Source: Bacillota bacterium
GTDB lineage: Bacteria; Bacillota; Clostridia; Ch29
Direction of reading: 5' to 3'
NCBI GenBank assembly: GCA_013540605.1
Contig: JABVCK010000027.1
Location: 1-64,000 of the forward strand
DNA length: 64,000 bases
Shown: in pieces, positions 24,901 to 34,297 of the stretch
Numbering within the stretch: position 1 is the stretch's first letter
How the letters are laid out: every line of letters starts with the position of its first letter
The notes under the pieces: model-generated
The model's input: the letters and a program-made list of their open reading frames with translations, nothing else
The model's database searches: none
What the model was told of the DNA's origin: nothing
Translations under genes and position numbers: made by a program

Positions 24901-25515
24901 GATGCCTGCAAGCTTTTCCCTGACCTCGTTCAGCTTCCTCCCCACCTTGTCGGTAAGCTCCCTGCCGTATTCCTCAAGGTAGAAGATCCTTTCAAGCATT
25001 TCCCTTTTCTTGGACTTTTCAAGCAGCAGGAACTCCTGAAACCTGTTCTGGGGCAGTACGACCGAACGGGTGAAATCATCCGATTTAAGGCCTATAAGCT
25101 CCTCCACTTTGCTGTTGACGTCATTCAGCTTATCCGCCAGGACCTGGTACTCATCTTCGCCCGAGACCCTGATGAGCCTTGACAGCTTGTTTTCAACCGA
25201 AACATCCGAATCCTTTTTCCTCCTGTATACCCTTTCCACTATATAGGTCCTTCTGGCGCCGTCCTTAAGCAGGTCGAACCTGAAAAGCACCCTCGCATCT
25301 TCGAGCTCGGTGTTTATGATACCCTGGGTGCCCCTGGAGGCCCTCTGTACATTCCCGTAAAGCGCAAGGGTTATGGCATCAAGCACCGTGGATTTTCCGC
25401 TCCCCGTGGCCCCGAAAATGCCAAAAAGACCCGTTTCCCCAAGGGTGTCAAAATCTATCCTCTGCATATCCTTAAAGCTCTGCAGCCCTTCTATCTCCAA
25501 ATACCTGGGCCTCAT
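21904..25515 (-). CDS. sbcC: SbcC exonuclease subunit (Rad50-like ATPase)
   Basis: 1203 residues. Walker A GATGSGKST is at about 35-43, followed by the Q-loop region. Long coiled coils extend on both sides of the zinc hook CPVCGSTHHPKP (about residue 590). The C-terminal lobe has the signature SLSGGETFLTSLSLALALS and Walker B FFFLDEGFGTLD (about 1135). With SbcD it forms the DNA-end and hairpin-cleaving nuclease complex. The start codon overlaps the sbcD stop (ATGA). Length and layout are normal. Confidence 0.95.
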   Translation of the reverse strand: MRPRYLEIEGLQSFKDMQRIDFDTLGETGLFGIFGATGSGKSTVLDAITLALYGNVQRASRGTQGIINTELEDARVLFRFDLLKDGARRTYIVERVYRRKKDSDVSVENKLSRLIRVSGEDEYQVLADKLNDVNSKVEELIGLKSDDFTRSVVLPQNRFQEFLLLEKSKKREMLERIFYLEEYGRELTDKVGRKLNEVREKLAGIQGAMSALGDVSEKTLEQAERNMKDALENKERILRELKEFEARYEQAREVWDLTRELDGLTADEKEHMQRIGEINEKKAILDNYARARELADIIVKYRDAKEMLDKTISDLQALDARLPVIQGELDGAREAYGLLMERVERDRPRLIERKSKLRNALEMQEEIKGLDLQRSRLLDRYNTIKRQGEEKDKEIEGVKSELRNLEDALIKNRQLTDNIKTSPEYRREVQAGAKLEDEIRGLEEEKRGIQERYDGLAGRIKTMVQDLEGLTLHRNKTQEEISIAEAEIDGMEAAKPGERHLILNELSRIGELKSTVEALKAKKADLEALGSRLEVLGTETGVLKKSYSDWTERAGFLNAKLQDINVLIDGNRRELEKSTAQILAKSLKENEPCPVCGSTHHPKPAVFAGEGEREDIERRLEILLDEQKQTEARYREAESKCLVINEQIKSYDKQAAQIRDDMKHRETEYAGLVEKLPQSMRAFEITRVEEELNNRAAVCEEALKKLDQLEEELAQKRKTVQYKKDELSQDIIKEKTKAAELDMSRASLQELEKDLEEIVLKIADRNDWLKDFVQKTGIRSAVSELGRIEEKDRELEELRKKAEEFQESIKTVRGKLDGLNDSRRELSEGLAAVETEGRSLKEQRVKLEKKIRDVVGDGDPDAALKQTEDELTTLSLQEKELSSAVKDWEERYNAAKSQKHTLANQQRIYRESYEREKERLEKGLRDKGFERLEQAERALITQEEYSILKADVEEFDRKLRSIAAQKEMVAKKLGDRSITEREWDIIREAYAVKQKERDDGISRYEGVRAEYRRVKDSYRTWVELEKENKSYSGKGDMLEQIQKLLRGNSFIEFISEERLRYIAKEASETLGVLTRFRYSLELDPEQGFVIRDFLNGGVHRAVASLSGGETFLTSLSLALALSKQIQLKGQSPLEFFFLDEGFGTLDGELLDLVVDALERLSSRERVIGLISHVPELKNRIPRRLIVESPTPGGSGSRVRIEKA

Positions 25516-26765
25516 GCCTCTTCACCGTCCTCAATGGCCATCCCGGCATCCTGCTCCTGGTTAACCACGTCCAGAAATATTCCCATCAGTTCGTCCGAGA
25601 TTTCTGTGCCTGTCTTGTACCTGTAGTAATCCCGGAAAAGCTCGTCCACTTTCCTGTTCTCCCTGTTGATGCAGGTATATGCTTCCACAGCTTCCTTTCT
25701 TACTATTGGCCTTATGTTTATTATCCCGGGGTTCATGCTTCTCAGGGCTTTTTGCTCTTCCATTGTCAGAACCCTGTCGGTATAGATTTCAAGGTCTATC
25801 CATGCACCCATATCCCTGCCTTCTTCACACCATTTCACAGCTTCCTGGATCCCGTTTCTTGCCGTCCAGCGCCTGAGGGGTCTGCCTGAATCAATACATA
25901 CCGTCTCGATCTCCGTTTCTTTTCCCGGTAAGGCATCCACAATATACAGAACTTTGGAGTAATCCGCCTCCGAAAAACTGTATGCAAGGGGAGACCCTGA
26001 ATAATAAGCGGGACAGGGCGCGCCTTTGACCGGTTGAGGTCTGTGGAGGTGCCCCAGCGCCATAAAGTGAGCCTTGGCAGGAAGTACGGAGGGATCCACC
26101 GTCAGGGCTCCGCCCACCTGCAGCGTCCTCTCGGATTCGGTTTCCTTTCCCCCCTTGAGGAATATGTGGCTTACGGCCAGGTTTACGGTATCTTCCCTGT
26201 ATTTGCCGCTCAATTGCGCCAGTATCTCCCCTATCCTGTCGGAATAAGCCCTCTGCAGTTCCCTCTCATCTGATGCCTTTGATATTAACTGCTCCAGCCT
26301 TGCTTCGGACGGATATGGCAGTGTAATGACCACCGCCGTGTGGTCGCAGCCCCGGATGCCCAGTTCGAGCCATCCCGGCGCTGAATCAACCACCCTGATA
26401 CTGTCGCCTCTGCCGATATAAGCCCCTGCGTGGCTTGCAGGATAACCGAGAAGTATTATCCCGTGTTTCCAGGCCAGCGGGCTTGCGGCGCATAATCTCT
26501 CCGGGTTGTCATGGTTCCCCGCAATGACTATAACCGCACGCTTGCCCCTTTCATTGAGCCTGTCCACCGCATCGTAGAAAAGCTCCTCGGCAGCAGCCGA
26601 AGGGTTATAGGTATCGTATACATCCCCTGCGATCAATACCAGGTCTATTTTTGCCTGCTCCGCAATATCGCAGAGGTCGTCAACAAACTTTATCTGCTCG
26701 TCAATGCGGTTTATGCTCTCCAGGGACCTTCCCAGGTGCCAGTCCGACGTGTGCAGTATTCGCAT
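25512..26765 (-). CDS. sbcD: SbcD nuclease subunit (Mre11-like)
   Basis: 417 residues from the ATG at 26765 (AAGGAGGGG upstream), giving the standard MRILHTSDWHLGRSL start. The phosphoesterase motifs are all present: DWHLG, GDVYD, GNHD (VIAGNHDNPERL), VSHIF and GHLHRPQ. The C-terminal part is the SbcC-contacting domain. It lies 28 bases downstream of addA and overlaps sbcC by 4 bp, so the four repair genes form one transcription unit. Confidence 0.95.
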   Translation of the reverse strand: MRILHTSDWHLGRSLESINRIDEQIKFVDDLCDIAEQAKIDLVLIAGDVYDTYNPSAAAEELFYDAVDRLNERGKRAVIVIAGNHDNPERLCAASPLAWKHGIILLGYPASHAGAYIGRGDSIRVVDSAPGWLELGIRGCDHTAVVITLPYPSEARLEQLISKASDERELQRAYSDRIGEILAQLSGKYREDTVNLAVSHIFLKGGKETESERTLQVGGALTVDPSVLPAKAHFMALGHLHRPQPVKGAPCPAYYSGSPLAYSFSEADYSKVLYIVDALPGKETEIETVCIDSGRPLRRWTARNGIQEAVKWCEEGRDMGAWIDLEIYTDRVLTMEEQKALRSMNPGIINIRPIVRKEAVEAYTCINRENRKVDELFRDYYRYKTGTEISDELMGIFLDVVNQEQDAGMAIEDGEEA

Positions 26766-26793
26766 CAAGCTCCCCTCCTTGAGACTAACGGTA

Positions 26794-29700
26794 TCAGAAC
26801 CCAATAATCTCGCCGTTCCAGAACAGGTATATGTACCTTTCAACAACCTTCCTTCCTGTCAGCAGCTCAAGGGCTCTGGAATAATAATCTATCTGAATCC
26901 TGTATTTATCCCTGATACTACGGCTCCCGTCCTCGGGGACAAAATCCGTCTTATAGTCTATCAGCACAAGGCCATCCTTCTCTTCAAAATAACAGTCAAT
27001 TACCCCCTGGAGGAGGATGGTCTCGCCGTCGTAGATTTCACCCGGCAAACCGCCGTAGACCTCAGTACTTTTCAGTTCGAGGTTAAAGGGTACTTCCCTC
27101 CTGACGATTTGGGCTGCGCAGACCCTCAAGCCTAAATCGGAGCGGAAAAACCTGGCGATCCTTTCCACTTCAACCGATGCTGCTTCCCGTTCAGTAAGAA
27201 GCTCCCGTTCAACCATTCCCCGTATCTGTGATTCTATCGCAGCAGCATCGTATACACTGTCAAGGGAAAGGTGCTGCATGACAAAGTGAAGGATGGTACC
27301 CCTTTCCGCAGCGCTGAAGCCCCGTACCTGTTCAAGGAAAGAGGGCTTCCTGACCACCGGAGCGTCCACTGCAAATGCCGGAATGTACTCTTCGGAAAAT
27401 TCCACGCCCGACCTTTTCTTGAGCTCGGTAACCGACAGTTTGACAGGAAGCCTCGATGAAGCCTCAAAGGGATACTTCCAGCCCAGCCTTCTTTCAACCT
27501 CTTCCGCCATGCCCCCTGTTGCTCCTGCATCGAACAGGTCCCCGCCGCTTTCAGCCGTTTCAGGTTCATCCCGGTCTGGAAGCGTGCTCTGAACCAAAAC
27601 ATCCTCCCTGTCCCACAGCTTAACCTGCCACCGGGAATTATCCTCCAGCCGGCAACCGGAAGGCCCGAAAGCGGACGGGGCAAACTTTGCAAGGGGTTCT
27701 CCGTCCCTGTGCCTTAACAGGGCAGGGCCTATCCAATCGAGAAAGCAGGAGGCAGCCGCAATTTCAAATTCGTTCAGCCTGCGGTCTGCTCCGCTGACAG
27801 CCTTTGCCCACCTCTCCACCGACCTTTCAATGCCCCTGACGCATCCGGTTATTATGAGCTTCTCCCTTGCCCGGGTAAATGCAACGTACAGGATGCGCAT
27901 TTCCTCGGAAAGGGTCTCCATCTTGATCTTGTACTTCAGGGCCTGCTTGGGAGCGGTCGGATAGGATACCCTCCGTTCATGGTCCACAAAATCCGGGCCA
28001 AAGCCAAGGTCCTGGTGAAGCAGAATGCTCCTGGACATATCCTGCAGGTTGAACCTCTTTCCGCATCCGGCTGCTATGACCACCGGAAATTCCAGCCCCT
28101 TGCTCTTATGTATGCTCATTATCCGAACAACGTTTTCGTTTTCCCCCATTATTTTAGCGCTTCCCATATCACCGCTACTGCTCTTCAGCTTGTTTATAAA
28201 GTTTATGAAGTTGAACAGTCCTTTAAAACTCGTTTCCTCGTAATCCCTTGCCCGCTCGAACAAAACTCTCAGGTTGGCCTGACGCTGCGTGCCGTCGGGC
28301 ATTGCTCCTACGTAGCTGTAATAGCCGGTTTCCGAATAAAGGTACCATATCAGTTCATCGGTCAGCATGTGTATTGACTTATCCCTCCAGCGGTCAAGCC
28401 TCTCCAAAAACGCCCTGGCCTTTTCCGCCGCTTCTTCCTCCTGCGCGGCATAATTCTCCAAAGCCTCATACAGACTTGCATCCCTGCCGGCCAGCCTTAT
28501 GTCGATAAGCTCATCCGGCGTAAAGGATGCTATGGGTGAACGGAGCACCGCGAGGAGGGGAATGTCCTGCATCGGATTGTCTATGATTTGAAGCAGAGCC
28601 ATAATAACCTGCACCTCAACGGTTTGAAAATATCCGGTACCTGCATCGGCATAGGCAGGAATCCCCTGTTTGGTAAACTCCTCCATAAACGTTTCAGCCC
28701 AGTTTTTTGTCGTTCTGAGCAGTACGACTATATCGCGGTATTCAATATCCCTGTATCGCCTTTGCCTTTTATCGTAGACCTGGAATCTTTTATCCCCGTG
28801 ATTTACCAGTTCCTTGATTCTTTTCGCCACTATAATGGCTTCGGATTGCACCGCATCGGGCTCCTCAGCTTCCAGGCCGTCATCCGCTGCCGCTTCTTCT
28901 GTTTCTGCGTCCTCTGGGACAAGTGGGACAAGGGGACGGTTCTTCTGTCCCAAAGTTTCCTCCGCATCAATAATGGAAGTGTCCTCATCCAGATCGATTA
29001 TATGGAGTTCGGTATCCCCTCCACAATGGACAGCGTCATCATCCGGCGAATCATACACTGCTCCCGGTTTAAGCGCTTCCTCTTCGGTATAATCCAGCTC
29101 CCCCACACTGCCGGACATTATCTGGCTGAATATAAAATTGACCGCATCTATTATACACTCCCTGCTCCTGAAATTCTTGTAGAGCAGAATTTTTCTATTC
29201 TTTTCGGCATCTTCTCCGGAATAGGTGTTATATTTCTCCATGAAGAGTTCGGGCCTGGCCTGCCGAAACCTGTATATACTCTGTTTTACATCTCCGACGA
29301 CAAAAACGTTGGGCCTGTCGCTCTCTTTTCTTGAAACCGCGCTCAGTATCACTTCCTGCACCGTGTTGCTGTCCTGGTACTCATCCACGAGTATTTCTTC
29401 AAATCTATCCCTGTAAGCATGGGCAACCCCGGAAGGCGTCACCCTCCCATCTTCGCCGATGACGGTGAGGATCTCCAGGCATAGGTGCTCAAGGTCGTTA
29501 AAATCCAGCACCGATTTACCCCTCTTCTTCGATGCATATATCCGCTCAAAATCCATCACCAGTCCGGAAAGGCATCTTATCATCGGATACAGGTATCTCA
29601 GGTCCTCGGTTATCCTCCCGGAGGGCATGCTCACGACCTCATCCCTTATCTTGCGAATCCTGTATTTCATCCTGTCCCGTATGGATTTGACCAGATCCTG

Positions 29701-30591
29701 GGCAGCCCTGTCCACCTCCTTGCCGCATCTCGGCAGCCGGTTAAATTCAACTCCGGACAGGGCTTCGTAGAGCGCATCCCATGAACCGCCGCACCTGTTC
29801 AGCAGACCTTCCAGCATGCCGACCTCCTCTGCAAAGCATTCAAGATAGCTCTCAAGCCCACCGGTGTTATTGATGATATGGACAGCACTCTTCATTGATT
29901 CCAATAGGCCGGAGATTTCCTGTCTGATGCTGTCCATCAAAACCCCGGCCCATACCGTCTCTCCAAAGTCGCTCCCAATCGGCAGGTTAAAGGCCTCTGC
30001 CTTTTCCCGGAGCCATTTCTGCGGCCACGGATAGCTCTGGACAAACTCGTACAGGGTCAGCACCATATCCTGGAGCATCCTGTCGTCCTTACTGCCGCCG
30101 TAGCTCTCCACCAGTTTTATAAAATCCTCATCAAGCGCTTCTTCCTCATACTTGCTTTCAAACAACTGCGCAAGGGCTTCCATTTTCATCAGCACGATCT
30201 CGGTTTGGTCTGCCACCCTGAAATTAGGGTCAACGTTTACACAGTGAAAGTTATTCTTTACCACCTCCATGCAGAATGAATGAATGGTGGTAATGCTGGC
30301 CCTGTTAAGAAGGGTGTACTGGCGCTGCAGCCGCTTTGAATCGGGGTTTGTTTCAAGGGCCCTTTCAATGGCGTCCCCTATCCTTTCTTTCATTTCGGTT
30401 GCCGCAGCATTGGTAAAGGTGACAACCAGGAGCCTGTCAATATCCACGGGGTCCTGTTCATCGGTTATCATTCTTATAATTCTTTCAACAAGGACCGCAG
30501 TCTTACCGGCTCCTGCCGCTGCTGCCACCAGGAGATTGCATCCCCTTTCATTGATTGCCCTAATCTGTTCTCTGGTCCAGTTGGCCTCCAT
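26794..30591 (-). CDS. addA: AddA helicase-nuclease
   Basis: 1265 residues from the ATG at 30591 (MEANWTREQ); a TTG two codons earlier is too close to the ribosome binding site. UvrD-like helicase motifs include Walker A AAAAGAGKTAVLVERI, ITTIHSFCMEVV, ILVDEYQDSNTVQ, VGDVKQSIYRFRQA and MSIHKSKGLEFPVV. The C-terminal nuclease motif is LVLIDYKTDFVPED (about residue 1212). With AddB it processes double-strand ends for recombination. A 36-bp REP-like sequence at 28916-28951 is inserted in frame in an acidic linker and encodes GQKNRPLVPLVP (about residues 547-558). Confidence 0.96.
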   Translation of the reverse strand: MEANWTREQIRAINERGCNLLVAAAAGAGKTAVLVERIIRMITDEQDPVDIDRLLVVTFTNAAATEMKERIGDAIERALETNPDSKRLQRQYTLLNRASITTIHSFCMEVVKNNFHCVNVDPNFRVADQTEIVLMKMEALAQLFESKYEEEALDEDFIKLVESYGGSKDDRMLQDMVLTLYEFVQSYPWPQKWLREKAEAFNLPIGSDFGETVWAGVLMDSIRQEISGLLESMKSAVHIINNTGGLESYLECFAEEVGMLEGLLNRCGGSWDALYEALSGVEFNRLPRCGKEVDRAAQDLVKSIRDRMKYRIRKIRDEVVSMPSGRITEDLRYLYPMIRCLSGLVMDFERIYASKKRGKSVLDFNDLEHLCLEILTVIGEDGRVTPSGVAHAYRDRFEEILVDEYQDSNTVQEVILSAVSRKESDRPNVFVVGDVKQSIYRFRQARPELFMEKYNTYSGEDAEKNRKILLYKNFRSRECIIDAVNFIFSQIMSGSVGELDYTEEEALKPGAVYDSPDDDAVHCGGDTELHIIDLDEDTSIIDAEETLGQKNRPLVPLVPEDAETEEAAADDGLEAEEPDAVQSEAIIVAKRIKELVNHGDKRFQVYDKRQRRYRDIEYRDIVVLLRTTKNWAETFMEEFTKQGIPAYADAGTGYFQTVEVQVIMALLQIIDNPMQDIPLLAVLRSPIASFTPDELIDIRLAGRDASLYEALENYAAQEEEAAEKARAFLERLDRWRDKSIHMLTDELIWYLYSETGYYSYVGAMPDGTQRQANLRVLFERARDYEETSFKGLFNFINFINKLKSSSGDMGSAKIMGENENVVRIMSIHKSKGLEFPVVIAAGCGKRFNLQDMSRSILLHQDLGFGPDFVDHERRVSYPTAPKQALKYKIKMETLSEEMRILYVAFTRAREKLIITGCVRGIERSVERWAKAVSGADRRLNEFEIAAASCFLDWIGPALLRHRDGEPLAKFAPSAFGPSGCRLEDNSRWQVKLWDREDVLVQSTLPDRDEPETAESGGDLFDAGATGGMAEEVERRLGWKYPFEASSRLPVKLSVTELKKRSGVEFSEEYIPAFAVDAPVVRKPSFLEQVRGFSAAERGTILHFVMQHLSLDSVYDAAAIESQIRGMVERELLTEREAASVEVERIARFFRSDLGLRVCAAQIVRREVPFNLELKSTEVYGGLPGEIYDGETILLQGVIDCYFEEKDGLVLIDYKTDFVPEDGSRSIRDKYRIQIDYYSRALELLTGRKVVERYIYLFWNGEIIGF
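28916..28951. repeat. REP-like palindrome inside addA
   Basis: The sequence has GGGACA at one end, GGGGACGGTTCTTCTGTCCC at the other, the same family as 1142-1494. It adds 12 residues in frame to AddA (on the minus strand GQKNRPLVPLVP) between two acidic stretches, so it is probably tolerated as a surface loop. Confidence 0.7.
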
Positions 30592-30593
30592 CG

Positions 30594-33500
30594 TCAATTC
30601 CCACCCTTTTCATTGATTAGTTCCCAGAATTCTTCGTCCTTCATATCCCTCAGCTGTCTGTAACTGTTTCCCCTGAACCTTGGGTCAAACTGGCATATGG
30701 AAGTAAAACTGCAGTACTTGCAGGGCGTACTCCTGTTCTTTCTATAGGGCTTGATTGCCACATTTCCCCTAAGTATCTCGTCTACGGTATCCGCAAGCAG
30801 CTTCTTTACATGTTTTCTCAGTGCTGAAAACTGCTCTGCCGTGGCCGCCGAGGATCGGCTGCCAAGCTCCTCACCCTTATTCAGCCTAACGGGTATTATC
30901 AACGAATCCCCTTCGATGTTCCTGTCCATTCCCTTTATCAGGTTTACGTCCGCGAGGACCAGCCCCTTCATTCTAAGCTGCTTCATCACGGCCTCTTCGA
31001 TTTCTTCATCGCGCATTCCATTTCCGTCTTTAACCATAGGGTCATCGATCCTGAAGTAGAGAATACCCCCCGGCAGGATTTCCCCGCCCAGTTCATGCCC
31101 CCCGTTCTCCCACAGGGCATCCAGGTATGCCAATAACTGGACCTGAAGGCCATGATATACATCGGATAGTTTGAACGTTTTAGCCCCGGACTTGTAGTCA
31201 ACAATCCTGATATATGTACCTTCCGGGGTTTCCATGGTATCAACCCTGTCAATCCTTCCGGTTAAGTATGCCTTGTCTCCCGATGGCAGTTCAACGGTTA
31301 TAGGGGGGAACCTTCCGTCTTCACCAAAGGCTACCTCGTATCCCAACGGTTCAAATCCGCTTCTTTTTATATGTTCGGCTATAAGCCACACAGACCTGCA
31401 CAAAATCCTTTTAAGCCTTTTTATCAGGTATTTGTACCGTGAAGAACTGTAGACAACCGATCCGGACATCTCCCCAAGGATTTCATCAACGATTGCGGAG
31501 ACCTCCGACGCACACTGCTCTTTCTCCAGCTCTCTCCAGCCAAGTCCCTTAACGGATATTCTCCTGGAAAACCTGTCTATTACATTATGGATGAAGGTTC
31601 CAACATCCGGAGGCGTTAGGTCGAAGGCCCTTCGTTCCCTGGCTTTAAGACCATACTGGACGTAATAGGAAAAGGGGCATGCCGCATATTTTTCCAGCCT
31701 TGATATGCTCGTATACACCGGCATCCCGTACAATCTCCTTGCCTTGTCCAGGGCTACCGGAGCTGCATGGTTGGTATACCTGATCCCCTTCAGGGCTTCT
31801 TCAAATTTTCGCCTCCAATCATCGTTGGCAGCGTACCACCTCTGGACATCCGCCCAAAAAGGATCGATTGAAGCCCCTTCCGATTTCCTTCTTGCCGCCG
31901 ATATAAGCTCGTTAAAGGTCGGCAGCGGTACTGTTATTCTGCTGAGCTTATCTTCGATATCCTCCACCGGAATAATATCCGTAACCTCGGTAATGCCGGG
32001 GAACACCCTTTTCAGCCTGGAGATTATTATGGAAGGCCGCAGTGTTGCACCGTTATGGTCGGCTAACGGAAAGCTGATTCTTAAATATTTGCTTGCTGCT
32101 GAAAGCACGTTATACATCATATACTGCTCTTCAAAGGCCCGTGTCCTTGTATCCTGGGCAAGGTCAATGCCGATTGAACGCATGGTTTCCCTATCCCTGT
32201 CGGTAAGGATACCCTCATCATTTGTTACGGACGGAAACACTCCATCGTTGACGCCCAGTATGTATAGTGCGGAAATTTCATGGCTTTTCGTTCTCTCCAC
32301 GCTTCCTACCAGGACCTGGTCAAGGGCAGGGGGTATAAGCCCGACCTTATATTCGCTGAAGCCTACCGATAGAAGCCTCAGAAATTTTTCGGCGGTTACG
32401 TATTCGTCCCCCACCACCTCTGCGACCTGGTCAAGAACCTCCATCGCTATATTCCAGATCTGCCTGTATTCGTTGGACAGGTTTAGCTCACCTTTTTCTG
32501 TAAGAACCTTTATCGTATCTTCAATTCTAGATGGTACATCCAGGTCAACAAGCAGCTCATAAACTGCCGTACACATATCAGATGCTTTTGTTCTGCCCCT
32601 GGTCTTCATGCGGAATGCGGCCAGGGGCTGCACCACTCTTTTTCTGATTTCGTTTATCCTCTCAATGTTTCCGGTCTCATAACCGGATCTTTCCCTCCCG
32701 TCAAAATTGGGCATCATTGCAGCATCCCAATCGCTGTCCCTTGTCCAAATTCCGCCTTTTATCCCGCAAGCCAGGACGTAGTTTTCAAGCATGTCAATAT
32801 CCCTACGAGCGATACCCGTTAGCCCTGTCTTCAGATACCTGAACACCGCCTCATAGGACCAGCTGTTTACAAATATCTCCAGGGCGGATAGTATAAGCTG
32901 AACCAGTGGGTGGCTGCTGACCTGTTTTTTTCTGTCTATGAAACAGGGTATCCCGTACTGGGAAAAGATTGCCGATACCAGTTTCTCGTATCCCGCAAGA
33001 TTTCTCATGACTACCGCAATATCCCTATATCTCATACCCTCATCCCTGCAAAGCCTGATAATATCCCTGGCGGTATTCTCAACCTCAGAGTAAATGCTTG
33101 ACGCCATGAATACGCTTATATCATTCGTTTTACCGGTATAAGGACTATGAGGAAAAGTGAAGAATTTACTCTCAAGATGCAGCAGCTCATTACTGCCGCG
33201 GAGCCTGTACAGCGGATTGCCGCCAAGTTCTACGGGCTTTTCCATAACCACCCCGTTCTCCCTGGCAATATCAATAAGCCTTGAGGCCGTCCTCTTCACG
33301 GGTGAAAACACATCGGTACCGTCAAACGTATAATCCCCGGCAATACAGTCTGTACACAGGCTTACACTAACCCTTTGGGCTTTCATCATCAGTTTTTCCA
33401 CAACCTTATACTCCTGCGGGGTAAACCCGGAAAAACCGTCTATCCATATCTCAGCTCCGTCAAACTGAACGCTGCGGTCCAACCTTTCGGCGAGCAGCGT

Positions 33501-34142
33501 CAGGTCATCGTCCGCATCTATGTATCTTTCATGAAGCGTCTCGTTAAACCGTCTGTATATGTGGGATAGTTCCCTGATCTTACACTTCAGCAGGCCTTCT
33601 TCCATCATTTCGCAGGCGCGGTTCAGGTCGTCCGGTGCAACATTATAGCGTTTGAATTCAGCTATGGCGCCCGAAAGAACACCGGTAAACCCCTGCTGCG
33701 AAGCAGCTGTTGAAAATATTTCAAGGTTATCCTTGAGTTCATCAATTATGCGCAGCAAAAGCATGCACTTACCGGCAGGGTTAATGTGGCGCCGCGCAGC
33801 CCCTCCTACTTCGTTAAAAACCCTATAGGCCATGCGTCTGAAAGACAATACCTCAGCCCGGATAATTCCTCCCGTGCCGGTCATGCTTACCAGGCTTTTC
33901 TCGGCCTGTAGGGTAAACTGTTCAGGGACAACCAGAATAAGAGGATTCATTGGGGACATTCCTTGTTGATAGTTCGTAGTTGGTAGTTGGTAGTTCGTAG
34001 TTTGCAGATTACAGGTACTAGGTGCTAGCCACTGGTCACTGGCCACTGGCCACTGATCACTGATAAGTTTTGACTTGATCTCATTCAAGCAGAAATGTGT
34101 CTTGCCGCTTCCTGCACGCCCGTATATGATTCTTAAGGTCAT
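30594..34142 (-). CDS. addB: AddB helicase-nuclease
   Basis: 1182 residues from the ATG at 34142 with AAAGGAG eight bases upstream. The start MTLRIIYGRAGSGKTHFCLN contains the Walker A. The C-terminal RecB-type nuclease has the four-Cys iron-sulfur site: ACPFSYYVQYG (about 820) and PCKYCSFTSIC (about 1142), with IRIVDYKSGAKTF as nuclease core. It ends two bases before addA. A block of about 115 bp of tandem repeats at 33952-34066 is inserted in frame straight after the Walker A helix, adding roughly 38 residues (SDQWPVASDQW, NYQLPTTNYQQ). Confidence 0.95.
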   Translation of the reverse strand: MTLRIIYGRAGSGKTHFCLNEIKSKLISDQWPVASDQWLAPSTCNLQTTNYQLPTTNYQQGMSPMNPLILVVPEQFTLQAEKSLVSMTGTGGIIRAEVLSFRRMAYRVFNEVGGAARRHINPAGKCMLLLRIIDELKDNLEIFSTAASQQGFTGVLSGAIAEFKRYNVAPDDLNRACEMMEEGLLKCKIRELSHIYRRFNETLHERYIDADDDLTLLAERLDRSVQFDGAEIWIDGFSGFTPQEYKVVEKLMMKAQRVSVSLCTDCIAGDYTFDGTDVFSPVKRTASRLIDIARENGVVMEKPVELGGNPLYRLRGSNELLHLESKFFTFPHSPYTGKTNDISVFMASSIYSEVENTARDIIRLCRDEGMRYRDIAVVMRNLAGYEKLVSAIFSQYGIPCFIDRKKQVSSHPLVQLILSALEIFVNSWSYEAVFRYLKTGLTGIARRDIDMLENYVLACGIKGGIWTRDSDWDAAMMPNFDGRERSGYETGNIERINEIRKRVVQPLAAFRMKTRGRTKASDMCTAVYELLVDLDVPSRIEDTIKVLTEKGELNLSNEYRQIWNIAMEVLDQVAEVVGDEYVTAEKFLRLLSVGFSEYKVGLIPPALDQVLVGSVERTKSHEISALYILGVNDGVFPSVTNDEGILTDRDRETMRSIGIDLAQDTRTRAFEEQYMMYNVLSAASKYLRISFPLADHNGATLRPSIIISRLKRVFPGITEVTDIIPVEDIEDKLSRITVPLPTFNELISAARRKSEGASIDPFWADVQRWYAANDDWRRKFEEALKGIRYTNHAAPVALDKARRLYGMPVYTSISRLEKYAACPFSYYVQYGLKARERRAFDLTPPDVGTFIHNVIDRFSRRISVKGLGWRELEKEQCASEVSAIVDEILGEMSGSVVYSSSRYKYLIKRLKRILCRSVWLIAEHIKRSGFEPLGYEVAFGEDGRFPPITVELPSGDKAYLTGRIDRVDTMETPEGTYIRIVDYKSGAKTFKLSDVYHGLQVQLLAYLDALWENGGHELGGEILPGGILYFRIDDPMVKDGNGMRDEEIEEAVMKQLRMKGLVLADVNLIKGMDRNIEGDSLIIPVRLNKGEELGSRSSAATAEQFSALRKHVKKLLADTVDEILRGNVAIKPYRKNRSTPCKYCSFTSICQFDPRFRGNSYRQLRDMKDEEFWELINEKGGN
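33952..34066. repeat. Tandem-repeat insertion inside addB
   Basis: Two repeat types lie side by side: AGTTGGT/AGTTCGT units at about 33969-34001 and five 7-base units (CCACTGG, TCACTGG, CCACTGG, CCACTGA, TCACTGA) at 34029-34063. The reading frame of addB runs through both. Peptides like SDQWPVASDQW and NYQLPTTNYQ are familiar as repeat-encoded junk in other genomes. Confidence 0.75.
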
Positions 34143-34225
34143 AGCCCTGTCTCCTTTCACTACCTTTTATTATATACTATTATCATTATTAGCTGCCATA
34201 AAATTGTAAAACAACCATTTAAGAA

Positions 34226-34254
34226 TTGACATCGCTACGTAATGATGTTATATT
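34226..34254 (+). promoter_or_regulatory. Promoter with MerR-type dyad in spacer
   Basis: TTGACA at 34226-34231 and TATATT at 34249-34254 with 17-base spacing. The dyad ACATCGCTACGTAATGATGT (34229-34248; 8 of 10 positions symmetric) occupies the spacer, where MerR-family regulators bind. Confidence 0.6.
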
Positions 34255-34297
34255 ATATATAAATATAATCTAATTTTTCCTGGGAGCCGTGATCCTA

